Assembly: GCF_019218295.1 (NCBI RefSeq)
Contig: NZ_JAHUZF010000006.1
Coordinates: forward strand, 1,364,001-1,428,000
Origin: Maritimibacter sp. DP1N21-5
GTDB taxonomy: Bacteria > Pseudomonadota > Alphaproteobacteria > Rhodobacterales > Rhodobacteraceae
Reading direction: 5' to 3'
Length of the DNA stretch: 64,000 nucleotides
Made by a program: the position numbers and the translations under genes. Every line of letters begins with the position of its first letter. Position 1 is the stretch's first letter. The notes under the pieces were generated by a model. The model had not been told where the DNA came from and searched no databases. It saw only the letters and a program-made list of their open reading frames with translations. Positions 8,311 to 17,210 of the stretch are shown piece by piece.

Positions 8311-8584
8311 CGAAAGTCTCCTCGCTGGCCCCGGCCGCGCCTGTCTTTGCAGCGGCCGCATCCATCCGTGCCTTCTCTTCCGCGACCATCTGATAGGTCT
8401 TTCGAAGCTCCGACGCGGTGGTGCGCAAAGACTTGCCCGTCTCGTCATCGCCGGTCCTCAAGTCGGCGAGCGCGTCGTTAATACCCCGCAAGATGTGAAA
8501 GAACTGCGTGACCGTGACCACGTGGAAATCCACGTCAGTCGGGACGATGGGGGTTTCCGCCCCGTCCTGTCTGTCCTTGACCAT
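8219..8584 (-). CDS. GTA small terminase (g1)
   Basis: This 121-aa protein is the first gene of the GTA operon, homologous to RcGTA g1, the small terminase that presents DNA to g2. It contains DVDFHVVTVTQFFHILRGINDALADLRTGDDETGKSLRTT and a charged helical region (KTYQMVAEEKARMDAAAAK). The ATG at 8584 has AGGAG 8 nt upstream; a GTG at 8593 in frame has no spacing to it. The C-terminus overlaps the terminase start, which suggests coupled synthesis of the two subunits. Confidence 0.88.
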   Translation of the reverse strand: MVKDRQDGAETPIVPTDVDFHVVTVTQFFHILRGINDALADLRTGDDETGKSLRTTASELRKTYQMVAEEKARMDAAAAKTGAAGASEETFDADAIRRQLAERLARLGVRGAEDGVSGEPD

Positions 8585-8924
8585 GATGCTCACTCCTCTT
8601 TCCAAACGGTCCCGACAAGGGCCGCCGGACACAGCTTCCAGGCCGAAATCCGACAATAGGCCAAACCCGCCGTGCGCCCGACTAAGGGTCGCTAACCCCG
8701 GTCCCGCCCACCGCAAGATCCGCTCGACGGCAGGGTCGGCCCTCCGCGCCCGATGGCGCGCCACGCCTCGGCGAAAAGCCGCGACCCGGAGTAAAACTCT
8801 GCCCCTTTCGCCGCAAAGCCGCGCCGTTTCCCTTTCCTTGGCCCCGCTCCTGCGATAGTTTCCCAAAAACTTCCGGGACTTGTCCCGGAATTCGACGTGG
8901 AAATGTTTCGGACAAACAACACTC
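8585..8924. other. Divergent intergenic region upstream of GTA and GspL-like gene
   Basis: This 340-nt stretch has no convincing gene. It must hold the promoter of the GTA operon (minus) and of the large membrane protein gene (plus), but no clear -35/-10 pair was recognised. Its one striking feature is the 20-nt inverted repeat at 8871-8890, listed separately. No CtrA-type TTAA-N7-TTAA site was seen. Confidence 0.5.
8871..8890. promoter_or_regulatory. Perfect 20-nt inverted repeat, candidate operator
   Basis: TTCCGGGAC-TT-GTCCCGGAA is a perfect dyad with 9-bp arms. It lies 35 nt upstream of the ATG at 8925 and at the far end of the GTA upstream region. A 2-nt spacer is too short for a stable full hairpin and no T-run follows, so a dimeric regulator site is the better reading. 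The cognate regulator is unknown. Confidence 0.55.
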
Positions 8925-11900
8925 ATGAAGCCGAATTGCGCGCTTGATCTCACTCATGACGGCATCCGTCTTCTGGTTCGGGACTCCTCGGGCTGGAAGG
9001 CTCTGGGAGAGGTCGCGCTCGATGATCCCGAGATGACCAACCATCTGGCCGACCTGCGCCGCAAGGCCGAAGGCATCGTCGGCACGATTTCCTCCAAGCT
9101 GATCATCCCGAATTCGCAGATCCTCTACACCACCCTCGACGCCTCCGGCGAAGACGACGCCACGCGCGAGGTCCAGATTCGCGCAGGCCTCGAAGGGCTC
9201 ACCCCCTACGACGTGCGCGACCTCGTGTTCGACTGGCGCATCGACGGCCAGACGGCCCGCGTCGCCGTCCTCGCCCGCGAGACGATGGACGAAGCCGAGA
9301 GCTTCGCCGACCAGTTCGGCTTCAACCCGGTCAGCTTCGTCGCCCGGCCCGAAGGCGGAACCTTTTCCGGTGAACCTTTCTTCGGCGCGTCCAAGGTGGC
9401 CTCACGGATCCTGTCCGGCGCCCGCGTCCAACCCGACGCCGCCCCCGTGCCCCGAAACCCGCGCGCCTATGACGACGGCACCGCGAAACCTTCGTCGACC
9501 AAGCGGGACAGCAGCGCCGGCCTCGATCCGTTCCCTCCGACCTCTCCTCCGCCCGAGGCTCCGGCCACCAAGCCCGAGCCGCCGACCGTCGAACCCGAAC
9601 TCACTGCGCCCGAAGAGCCCGAAGTCGTTACGGAACCCGCTCCGACCGGCCCTGCGATCCGCGCGGGAATCGCCGACGCGGGACTGCCACCGGAAGACGA
9701 CGTGAAGGATGAGACCACGTCCGAACGGCCCGTCCGCGAAGATCGTCTGACATGGCATCGCCCGGATCCTGTCGTGTCGTCTCCCGCAACGACCCCGGAG
9801 GAGCCGACCGCCGAGGTGGAGGCCGACTCCGACGACGTCTCAATTTCGGACTCTCCCTCTGAAAACACGGATGCGGAATCCACCGCTGCCGAAACGCGCC
9901 CGGCACGACGGTCGCCCTCGGCGCGTCGCGGCCCGCCCCCGGTCAGCGGTCCGAAGCCGTCGCTCGCCCCCTTCCCGCCAACCGATGACGACCGCCCTTC
10001 CCCAAGCCCGATCCTGCGCACGCCCTCCCGCGCGCCCGCGACTCCGACTGCCCCGGCAGCCCCGACACCTCCCCGCTCCTCTGCGGTCGTCGACCAGGAC
10101 AAGACCCCCGCCGCCGAAGGTGACGTCTCGCAACCAGCGTCCGGCGCGAAACCTGCGCCGTCGTTTTCCTCGCGCCGCATCGCGAGTGCGACCGAAGGAG
10201 ATGCGACGCCGGAGGCAGACACTGCCAGCATCACTTCCGACGCCGCCCCTGCCGCAGACGCAACGCCGGCACAAGACAAGCCCAAGCCCGCGCCGAAAGT
10301 CGCCATCGACGACACGGATTTGCCCGCGCCCCGGCTTTCCGGCGACGCCGAGAAACGCCGTCTCGCCATGGCCCGTGCCCTTGGCCATACACTTGACGAG
10401 GCGCCCGAGCCCGAAAAACGCGGTTGGTTCAACCGCAAGCCCAAGGCCCCCGCCGCACCCGCACCCAGGTCGTCCGAGCCGGCGGAAGCCAGGAACGATA
10501 CGCCCCAGAAGCGGGCCCTACCCGGCGTGATCGCACCCTTGCCCGAGGATTTTGCCAAGAAGCCCGAGCCCAAACCCGAGCCTGCGCCGAAACCCGCGCG
10601 CCAGTCGCGAAAGTCCCGCAAGGCCGACCCCCAGACCGCAGCTCGCAGCAAGGAAGCCGAGGCGATGACGGTTTTCGGTGCCCGCCGGGATGCCGGGTCG
10701 CGCGGCCGCCCACGCTACATGGGCCTCATCCTCACGCTGATCCTCATCCTTCTGATGGCCATCGCGGCGATCTGGTCGACGCTGGCCACGGACGACGAGG
10801 TTGCGCTCTTCAATCCCGAGCCGACCGAGGCACCCTCCGAAAACACCGAGGTCGCCAACGCCGATGCGGTGACCGACCAGCCGTCTCCCGACGCGCCCTC
10901 CGCGCCGCCCTCTGACACCGGCGCCGTGCTCTCCCCCGAGGCAGCCGAGGCCCGCTATGCCGCCACCGGCGTCTGGCAGCGCGCGCCCGAGCCGCTGGCC
11001 GATCCCACCACCAGCAGCGCCGACGATGTCTATGTCGCCTCGATCGACCCCGCGATTTCCGGCTCTGATGCCCTGTCCCTGCCGCAGGCCGGGGCCGGAG
11101 CCGATGCACCGCCCGTCACCCCGAGCCCGCCGCCGCCGCCGGGAACGTCCTTCGACATCGGTGACGACGGTCTCGTCGTGCCGACGCCCGAGGGCTCTGT
11201 CACCCCGACAGGCGCCCTGGTCGTTCAGGGTCGCCCCCCGGTCGTGCCCCCGGCCCGGCCTGCGGATCTTGTGACCGAGCTGCCCGAGGACGACGCCGCC
11301 CTCGCCCCGGAAGATGCAGCTCTGCCAGCCCCGACGGACATCCGCCCCCGGACCCGGCCCGAGAACCTGACCGAGCTTGCCGAACGGGCCCAGCTTGGCG
11401 GTCAGACACTCGCCGAACTGTCCCAGTCGCGCCCCCGCCCGCGCCCGGATGACCTCGACACGACTTTGCCCGAAACCGAACTGGCCGCGTCCGAGACCGA
11501 TCCTGAGACCGCCGCAGAAATCGCAGCCGCGATCCAGCTCGCCTCGTCCGACGAAGAAGCGGCGCCCGCGCCCGAAATCACCGACGCGACCGAGCTCGCC
11601 GTGGCACGTTCGATCCGCCCCGGTGAACGGCCGGGGAATTTCACCCAAGTGGTCGCCCGCGCGCAGGAAGCCCAGACCGAAGCCCCCCCCGACACCCGAC
11701 AGGCCGCCGTCGAAAACGCTCCCGTGGGCCGCGACGACGCCGACGACGGCGAACCCGAGGTGATTGCAGCGGCGGCACCGTCGGGCATCCCCTCGTCGGC
11801 TTCCGTGGCCAGCACCGCCACGATGAAGAACGCGCTCAACCTGCGCCAGGTGAACGTGATCGGGATCTACGGCTCCAACTCCGCGCGCCGGGCGCTGGTG

Positions 11901-12041
11901 CGCATGTCCAATGGCCGCTACGTGAAAGTCGCAGTCGGCGACCGTCTCGACGGCGGACGCGTCACCTCGATTTCCGCCTCGCGCGTGATATATCAGAAAG
12001 GCAACCGGCAATACGCCCTCGACGTCCTGCCGCTGGGCTGA
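8925..12041 (+). CDS. Giant bitopic protein: GspL-like N-domain, TM, Pro-rich linker, PilP/GspC-like C-domain
   Basis: This 1038-aa protein begins at ATG 8925 (MKPNCALDLTHDGIRLL); a TTG further upstream is less likely. Residues 1-150 resemble the actin-like cytoplasmic domain of GspL/PilM proteins (LIIPNSQILYTT, LEGLTPYDVRDLVFDW). About 450 residues of Pro/Ala/Glu-rich sequence precede one TM segment (about 599-620). The periplasmic part is disordered, with four RPxxRPxxL-like motifs (778, 807, 836, 898). It ends in a small domain (967-1038, VNVIGIYGSNSARRALVRM...VGDRLDGGRV) like the GspC/PilP homology region. Role inferred: an inner-membrane platform component of a secretion or pilus-like machine; no partner genes are adjacent. 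Confidence 0.75.
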   Translation: MKPNCALDLTHDGIRLLVRDSSGWKALGEVALDDPEMTNHLADLRRKAEGIVGTISSKLIIPNSQILYTTLDASGEDDATREVQIRAGLEGLTPYDVRDLVFDWRIDGQTARVAVLARETMDEAESFADQFGFNPVSFVARPEGGTFSGEPFFGASKVASRILSGARVQPDAAPVPRNPRAYDDGTAKPSSTKRDSSAGLDPFPPTSPPPEAPATKPEPPTVEPELTAPEEPEVVTEPAPTGPAIRAGIADAGLPPEDDVKDETTSERPVREDRLTWHRPDPVVSSPATTPEEPTAEVEADSDDVSISDSPSENTDAESTAAETRPARRSPSARRGPPPVSGPKPSLAPFPPTDDDRPSPSPILRTPSRAPATPTAPAAPTPPRSSAVVDQDKTPAAEGDVSQPASGAKPAPSFSSRRIASATEGDATPEADTASITSDAAPAADATPAQDKPKPAPKVAIDDTDLPAPRLSGDAEKRRLAMARALGHTLDEAPEPEKRGWFNRKPKAPAAPAPRSSEPAEARNDTPQKRALPGVIAPLPEDFAKKPEPKPEPAPKPARQSRKSRKADPQTAARSKEAEAMTVFGARRDAGSRGRPRYMGLILTLILILLMAIAAIWSTLATDDEVALFNPEPTEAPSENTEVANADAVTDQPSPDAPSAPPSDTGAVLSPEAAEARYAATGVWQRAPEPLADPTTSSADDVYVASIDPAISGSDALSLPQAGAGADAPPVTPSPPPPPGTSFDIGDDGLVVPTPEGSVTPTGALVVQGRPPVVPPARPADLVTELPEDDAALAPEDAALPAPTDIRPRTRPENLTELAERAQLGGQTLAELSQSRPRPRPDDLDTTLPETELAASETDPETAAEIAAAIQLASSDEEAAPAPEITDATELAVARSIRPGERPGNFTQVVARAQEAQTEAPPDTRQAAVENAPVGRDDADDGEPEVIAAAAPSGIPSSASVASTATMKNALNLRQVNVIGIYGSNSARRALVRMSNGRYVKVAVGDRLDGGRVTSISASRVIYQKGNRQYALDVLPLG

Positions 12042-12110
12042 TCGCTCCATCCCTGCGAGACGGACGACGCCGTTAACCGACCGGAAAAGAACCTCTGATA
12101 TCCGGGTCGC

Positions 12111-13355
12111 ATGCCACAGCGACCGGAGCCCGCCTTGACCCTCATCGACAACCGGAACACCTTCCGTCCCGCGAGCGGCGAAGCCCCTTTCAGGCCGGAC
12201 GAAGTGTTCTTCTCCCGAACCGACAACCGCGGCGTGATCCGGTCGGGCAACTATATCTTCCATCGGGTCGCGGCCTATGAATGGCCCGAGATGATCGGCG
12301 CGCCCCACCGCATCATCCGCCACCCCGACATGCCGCGCGGCGTCTTCTGGCTCCTGTGGGACACGATCAAGTCCGGGCGCCCGATGGGAGCCTACGTCAA
12401 GAACCGGGCACGGGACGGTCTTCACTACTGGGTCTACGCCGTCGTGATGCCGCAGGGTGATGGATACCTGTCCGTCCGCATCAAGCCGACGAGCCCCCTT
12501 CTCAAGGTGATCGAAGCCGAATACGACGCCCTGCGTCATCGCGAAGAAAAAGAGGGGCTCTCACCGGCCGCAGCGGCGCAAGTGTTCCTCGATCGGCTCG
12601 CCACCCTCGGCTACCCCTCCTATCTCGACTTTTCGGCGCGTGCCCTGTCGACCGAGCTGTCCGCCCGCGACACCGTGATCGACGCCCGCGCCGACACGCG
12701 ATGCCAGTCTCTCTTGGCCACACTCGAACACGCCGTCGCGCTCAAGTCCGAAACGGAAGGGCTGATCGCCGACTTCCGCGCCATGCGCACGGTGCCCCAT
12801 AACCTCCAGGTTATCGCCTCCCGGCTGGAGCCGACCGGGGGTCCGATCTCGACGCTGTCCAAGAACTATGCCGTCATGTCGCGCGACATGTTCGACTGGT
12901 TCGAAACCAACGTCGTCGGCGAAAAAAGCAACTTCGCGCGGATCAAGGACCGCGTCCTGTCCGCTGTCCTGATCCATTGCATGGGCCGTATCCTCGCCGC
13001 CTGCGACCAGCAGCTCTCGGCCGAACGGCGCGATCTTGGCGGCATCGACATCGAAGAGGAGCGGCAGATCCTTCACGCGAGTGTGCAGCGCTATGCCGCG
13101 GAAGCGACCGAGGCCGTGACCGAAGTGAAAGAGGAAGCGGCGCGGATCCTGTCGGCCTGCACAATCATGGACCGCCATATCCTCGCCCTGTCCACGACCC
13201 GCGTCATGTGCAAGATCGAAAGCTCGCGATTGCCTACGTCGGGCGAGAGTCTCACCGACATCATCCAGCAACTGAAGGTCTTTCAGGAACGCATTCGTGC
13301 ACGACTCGATCAATTCGTGCACCTCGGCGGACGGATTCGCGACCGCCTCGGCTGA
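12111..13355 (+). CDS. Cytoplasmic PAS-domain protein, Aer-like, no output domain recognised
   Basis: This 414-aa protein has an N-terminal PAS domain of the aerotaxis type (about residues 30-130: FFSRTDNRGVIRSGNYIF, then IIRHPDMPRGVFWLLWDTIKSGRP and YVKNRARDGLHYWVYAVVMP). Such domains bind flavin or haem and sense redox. The remaining 280 residues are helical with no membrane segment and no clear chemoreceptor hairpin or kinase motif. The start at 12111 has only a weak upstream site. It precedes the antiporter gene by 73 nt on the same strand. A role in redox or energy sensing is inference from the PAS fold alone. Confidence 0.75.
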   Translation: MPQRPEPALTLIDNRNTFRPASGEAPFRPDEVFFSRTDNRGVIRSGNYIFHRVAAYEWPEMIGAPHRIIRHPDMPRGVFWLLWDTIKSGRPMGAYVKNRARDGLHYWVYAVVMPQGDGYLSVRIKPTSPLLKVIEAEYDALRHREEKEGLSPAAAAQVFLDRLATLGYPSYLDFSARALSTELSARDTVIDARADTRCQSLLATLEHAVALKSETEGLIADFRAMRTVPHNLQVIASRLEPTGGPISTLSKNYAVMSRDMFDWFETNVVGEKSNFARIKDRVLSAVLIHCMGRILAACDQQLSAERRDLGGIDIEEERQILHASVQRYAAEATEAVTEVKEEAARILSACTIMDRHILALSTTRVMCKIESSRLPTSGESLTDIIQQLKVFQERIRARLDQFVHLGGRIRDRLG

Positions 13356-13428
13356 TTTCCCCGTTACCGTCCCCGCCGAGCCATCCCATCGCGTTGCCTT
13401 TCCGGCCGCTGGTTGCAATATCGGAGTA

Positions 13429-15282
13429 ATGGAAAGCTTTCTGCTCAACGCCACGATCTATCTCGGGGCCGCCGTCATCGCGGTCCCCATTGCCGCACGC
13501 CTGGGCCTCGGGTCCGTGCTGGGCTATCTGGTGGCCGGGCTCCTGATCGGTCCGATCACCGGAATCGATGGAGGCGAGACTGAAGGGCTCATGCATTTCG
13601 CCGAGTTCGGCGTCGTCATGATGCTCTTTCTCATCGGCCTCGAACTCGATCCCGGCGCGCTCTGGGACATGCGGCACAGGCTGATGGGACTGGGGGGCGC
13701 GCAGGTCGTGCTCACCACGGCGCTGGTCACCGTGGTGACCATGTTTCTCGGCGCATCATGGCAGGTCTCGCTGACCGTAGGCCTGATGCTGTCTCTCTCC
13801 TCCACCGCCATCGTGCTCCAGACGCTGTCGGAAAAGCGGCTGATGCAGACAGCGGGCGGGCGCAGTTCCTTCTCCGTCCTCCTGACCCAGGACATCGCCG
13901 TCATCCCCATGCTTGCCCTGATGCCGCTCCTAGCGACCCAGACCGTGCATCACGCGGGCGACGACCACGCGACCGTCTCGCTCGTCGAAGGCCTTCCCGG
14001 CTGGGGCGTGACCATGGTCACTCTCGGGGCCGTGGCCGCGATCATCCTTGGCGGGCGCTACCTGGCGCGTCCGCTTTTCCGTTTCATCAACTCCGCGCAG
14101 CTGCGCGAGATGTTCACCGCCGTCGCCCTGCTTATCGTCGTCGGAATCGCGACGCTCATGAACATGGTGGGTCTCTCTCCCGCACTCGGCGCATTCCTTG
14201 CCGGCGTCATGCTGGCGAACTCGGAATTCCGGCACGAGCTTGAAACCGACATCGAGCCTTTCAAGGGCTTGCTCCTCGGGCTCTTCTTCATCACCGTTGG
14301 TGCCGGTATGGATGTGGCGGGGTTCCTCGACGACCCGTTCCGGCTCTTCTTCCTCGCCATCGCTCTCATGGTGGCCAAGGCGGTCGTACTCGCCCCTCTG
14401 GGCTACCTTTCGGGGCTCCGGCGCCGTGATCTCTGGCTCTTCACTCTGGGTCTCGCCCAGGCGGGTGAATTCGGCTTCCTGCTCGTGACCTTCACCCTGT
14501 CTCAGGGCGTGATCACCAATGCCATCGCGCAGGATCTCTTGACCGTGGTCGCGCTTTCCATGCTGCTCACCCCGCTCGCGTTCATCGCCTACGATCTCCT
14601 CGCGCGGCGTGCGGGCGAGCATGCGCACCATCAGGAAGAGGACGAAATCGACGAACAGAAGGGCGTCATCATCGTGGGCATCGGCCGCTTCGGCCAGATC
14701 GTGAACCGCCTCGTGCGCTCGACCGGTTTTGAAACGACCGTGCTCGACAGCGACCTCTCGACGATCCAGATGATGCGCAAATTCGGGATCAAGGCCTATT
14801 TCGGCGACCCCACCCGTCCCGACCTTCTCCAGACCGCCGGGATCGCCAGCGCCAAGGTGCTGGTCGTCGCGGTCGACGATCCCGACAGTTGCACGAAGAT
14901 CGTGGCCCATGCCCGCGCGGTGCGCCCGGACCTCCACATCATCGCCCGCGCGCGCGACCGCACACATGTGTTCCAGCTCTACCGCGCCGGCGCCGACGAC
15001 ATCGTGCGAGAGATGTTCGACTCGTCCCTGCGGGCGGGGCGCTATGTGCTCGAGAACATTGGCCTGAGCGAGTTCGAGGCGCATGAGGCCGAGCGCATGT
15101 TCTTTAATCACGACCGCCACATGATCCGCGAGCTTGCGAATTTCTGGGATCCGAATGTCCCGGTGGAAGACAACGAAGCCTACCGCAACCGGGCCATCGA
15201 ACTGGACCGCGACATCGAAAGCGCGATGGTGTCCTCGCTCATGGAACTCGATGCCCGACGCAAGGAAGACGACGCCGCCTGA
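13429..15282 (+). CDS. CPA2 cation:proton antiporter with TrkA-N domain (KefB/YbaL type)
   Basis: This 617-aa protein has about 12 hydrophobic segments over residues 1-400 (MESFLLNATIYLGAAVIAVPIA onwards, with LGAFLAGVMLANSEFRHELE), followed by a RCK/TrkA-N nucleotide-binding domain from about residue 411 (GVIIVGIGRFGQIVN, then VLDSD). It is expected to be an inner-membrane K+ efflux or K+/H+ exchanger gated by a nucleotide ligand. ATG 13429 is preceded by CGGAG; the open frame upstream overlaps the PAS gene. It converges on cobT with only 9 nt between the stops. Confidence 0.9.
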   Translation: MESFLLNATIYLGAAVIAVPIAARLGLGSVLGYLVAGLLIGPITGIDGGETEGLMHFAEFGVVMMLFLIGLELDPGALWDMRHRLMGLGGAQVVLTTALVTVVTMFLGASWQVSLTVGLMLSLSSTAIVLQTLSEKRLMQTAGGRSSFSVLLTQDIAVIPMLALMPLLATQTVHHAGDDHATVSLVEGLPGWGVTMVTLGAVAAIILGGRYLARPLFRFINSAQLREMFTAVALLIVVGIATLMNMVGLSPALGAFLAGVMLANSEFRHELETDIEPFKGLLLGLFFITVGAGMDVAGFLDDPFRLFFLAIALMVAKAVVLAPLGYLSGLRRRDLWLFTLGLAQAGEFGFLLVTFTLSQGVITNAIAQDLLTVVALSMLLTPLAFIAYDLLARRAGEHAHHQEEDEIDEQKGVIIVGIGRFGQIVNRLVRSTGFETTVLDSDLSTIQMMRKFGIKAYFGDPTRPDLLQTAGIASAKVLVVAVDDPDSCTKIVAHARAVRPDLHIIARARDRTHVFQLYRAGADDIVREMFDSSLRAGRYVLENIGLSEFEAHEAERMFFNHDRHMIRELANFWDPNVPVEDNEAYRNRAIELDRDIESAMVSSLMELDARRKEDDAA

Positions 15283-15291
15283 GGGCAGGTG

Positions 15292-16296
15292 TCAGCCGTC
15301 GGAGACGCCCGCCTCGGCAAAGGTCGCCATGCCCGAATGGGTCGCGAGCGCCCCCTTGAGGACCCCGATCGCGAGCGCAGCACCGGACCCTTCGCCCAGC
15401 CGCATCCCGAGCGACAGGAGCGGCGCCTTCCCGAGCTTTTCCAGCAGAATACCATGCGCCGCCTCTGCCGAGACATGCCCCGCCACGCAATGATCGAGCG
15501 TCCCGGCCTTCGTCTCTTCCAGCACCGCCGCCGCCGCCGAGCAGATATAGCCGTCGAGAATCACCGGGATCCGCAGGTCCCGCGCCCGGGCGATGGCGCC
15601 GGCCATGCCGGCAACCTCGCGCCCGCCCAGGCATTGCAGAACCGCCAGCGCATCGCGCGGCGCGTTCACGGCAACCCCTTCGCGCACCACCCGCGCCTTG
15701 TTGGCAAGCCCTGCATCGTCCACGCCGGTGCCACGCCCGACCCAATCCTCCGCCGCGCCACCGAAGAGTGCGTGAGACATCGCCGCCGCCGATGTCGTGT
15801 TGCCGATGCCCATTTCGCCCGTCACCAGAAGATCGGCCTCCGGATCGACCGAATCCCAACCAGCGTGAAGCGCGGCCACGACCTCGTCCTCGGTCATCGC
15901 CGGGCCCTTGGTGAAGTCCGCCGTCGGTTCATCGAGATCGAGCGCCACCACGTCCATCGAGGCGCCGAAGGCCCCGGCAAGTTGGTTGATCGCAGCCCCG
16001 CCATGCTCGAAATTCGCGACCATCTGCACGGTCACCTCTGCCGGAAAGGCGGAAACCCCCTGTTCGCAGACCCCGTGATTACCCGCGAAGATCACGACCT
16101 GCGGCCGTTCGATCATCGGACGCCCATCTCCGCGCCAGCCGGCATACCAGATTGCCAGCTCTTCGAGCCGCCCCAGCGCCCCCGGCGGCTTGGTCAACTG
16201 CCCATTCCGCTCGGTCGCGCCGTTCTTCGCGGCCTCGTCCACCCCAGGTAGATCGTCAAGAAGGCTGCGGAACTGGTCGAGCGTGGTAAAGCGCAT
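15292..16296 (-). CDS. cobT: Nicotinate-nucleotide:dimethylbenzimidazole phosphoribosyltransferase
   Basis: This 334-aa enzyme makes alpha-ribazole phosphate, the lower ligand precursor of cobalamin. Seen are [18 protein letters not shown], the [16 protein letters not shown] motif, [14 protein letters not shown] and the C-terminal [15 protein letters not shown], which carries the conserved catalytic glutamate. ATG 16296 (MRFTTLDQF) has AGGAG upstream; an earlier start would add a non-conserved extension. It is divergent from cobS, its partner in nucleotide loop assembly, with 71 nt between. No cobalamin riboswitch was seen. Confidence 0.95.
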   Translation of the reverse strand: MRFTTLDQFRSLLDDLPGVDEAAKNGATERNGQLTKPPGALGRLEELAIWYAGWRGDGRPMIERPQVVIFAGNHGVCEQGVSAFPAEVTVQMVANFEHGGAAINQLAGAFGASMDVVALDLDEPTADFTKGPAMTEDEVVAALHAGWDSVDPEADLLVTGEMGIGNTTSAAAMSHALFGGAAEDWVGRGTGVDDAGLANKARVVREGVAVNAPRDALAVLQCLGGREVAGMAGAIARARDLRIPVILDGYICSAAAAVLEETKAGTLDHCVAGHVSAEAAHGILLEKLGKAPLLSLGMRLGEGSGAALAIGVLKGALATHSGMATFAEAGVSDG

Positions 16297-16367
16297 GGGT
16301 CTCTCCTGTTGAATGCCTGCGCCCGAGGTCTTACCGAGACGCAAGGCACCTTAACAAGGCGAAACCC

Positions 16368-17123
16368 ATGTCCCGTTCCAAAGGCGAAGTTCTGACTCGT
16401 CCCGGCGACCTTCTGACCGCGCTCGCCCTGCTGACCCGCCTGCCGATCCGCGCCGATTTCACGCGCGGCGCACGGGCCGCCTGGGCCTATCCGCTCGCGG
16501 GCCTCGCCCCTACCCTGATCGGCGCCGCCGTCGTCGCCCTGGCTGGCCTCCTGGGCCTCGCCGCCGGGGCCGCGGCAGGGCTCGGCCTCGTCGCTTTCGT
16601 CCTGAGCACAGGGGCGCTTCACGAAGACGGGCTCGCCGACTGTGCGGATGGCTTCTGGGGTGGGCACGACCGCGCCCGGCGTCTCGCGATCATGAAAGAC
16701 AGCCGAATCGGCAGCTACGGCACCATCGCGCTCGTGCTCTCGCTCCTTCTGCGCTGGTATCTCCTGACCGGCATCGTGGCGCAGGGCGACTGGCTGGCCC
16801 CGATCCTGGCTACGGCCGTTCTGTCCCGGGCTCCCATGGTGGTGCTCATGGCTGCACTGCCCAATGCGCGCGGCTCGGGACTATCGGCCAGCACCGGTGT
16901 GCCGCCCCGCGAGACAGCCATCCTCGCGGTGGTTCTTGCCGTCCTCGCCGCGCTGGTCCTGACAGGAGCCGCCGCGCTCGCGCCGATCTTCTGGACCACG
17001 CTCGCCGCCGTGGCCGTCGCAGCTATCGCTCGCGCCAAGATCGGGGGGCAGACCGGCGACGTCCTGGGGGCGACGCAGCAGCTTTGTGAAATCGCCGCCC
17101 TCGCCGCCTTCTCTGCGCTTTAG
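16368..17123 (+). CDS. cobS: Adenosylcobinamide-GDP ribazoletransferase (cobalamin synthase)
   Basis: This 251-aa polytopic membrane enzyme joins adenosylcobinamide-GDP with alpha-ribazole in the last step of cobalamin assembly. It carries the family signature TGALHEDGLADCADGFWGG with the acidic residues that bind metal, then IMKDSRIGSYGTIALVL, and several hydrophobic helices. It is divergent from cobT. After its stop lies a hairpin oriented as a terminator for the opposing carD gene. Confidence 0.95.
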   Translation: MSRSKGEVLTRPGDLLTALALLTRLPIRADFTRGARAAWAYPLAGLAPTLIGAAVVALAGLLGLAAGAAAGLGLVAFVLSTGALHEDGLADCADGFWGGHDRARRLAIMKDSRIGSYGTIALVLSLLLRWYLLTGIVAQGDWLAPILATAVLSRAPMVVLMAALPNARGSGLSASTGVPPRETAILAVVLAVLAALVLTGAAALAPIFWTTLAAVAVAAIARAKIGGQTGDVLGATQQLCEIAALAAFSAL

Positions 17124-17130
17124 ACAAAGG

Positions 17131-17160
17131 AAAACCGCCGCCCCGTGGAAGGAGCGGCGG
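17131..17160 (-). terminator. Intrinsic terminator of carD
   Basis: On the minus strand a 7-bp stem, CCGCCGC (17154-17160 complement) with GCGGCGG (17135-17141 complement), is closed by a 12-nt loop and followed by TTTTCC. It lies about 50 nt after the carD stop. On the plus strand no T-run follows, so it serves carD rather than cobS. Confidence 0.7.
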
Positions 17161-17210
17161 CTTGTGCACCTTGCCTGTTATTGATGCCCCGCGTGCGCGA
17201 GGCTTCGCGT

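Noticed and set aside
1-8584. An intact prophage
   Set aside because: No integrase, repressor, lysis or replication genes and no attachment repeats are seen; gene content and order match a gene transfer agent.
9480-11800. CRISPR-like or tandem DNA repeats in the GspL-like gene
   Set aside because: The pattern is low-complexity Pro/Ala/Glu coding sequence without equal-length spacers.
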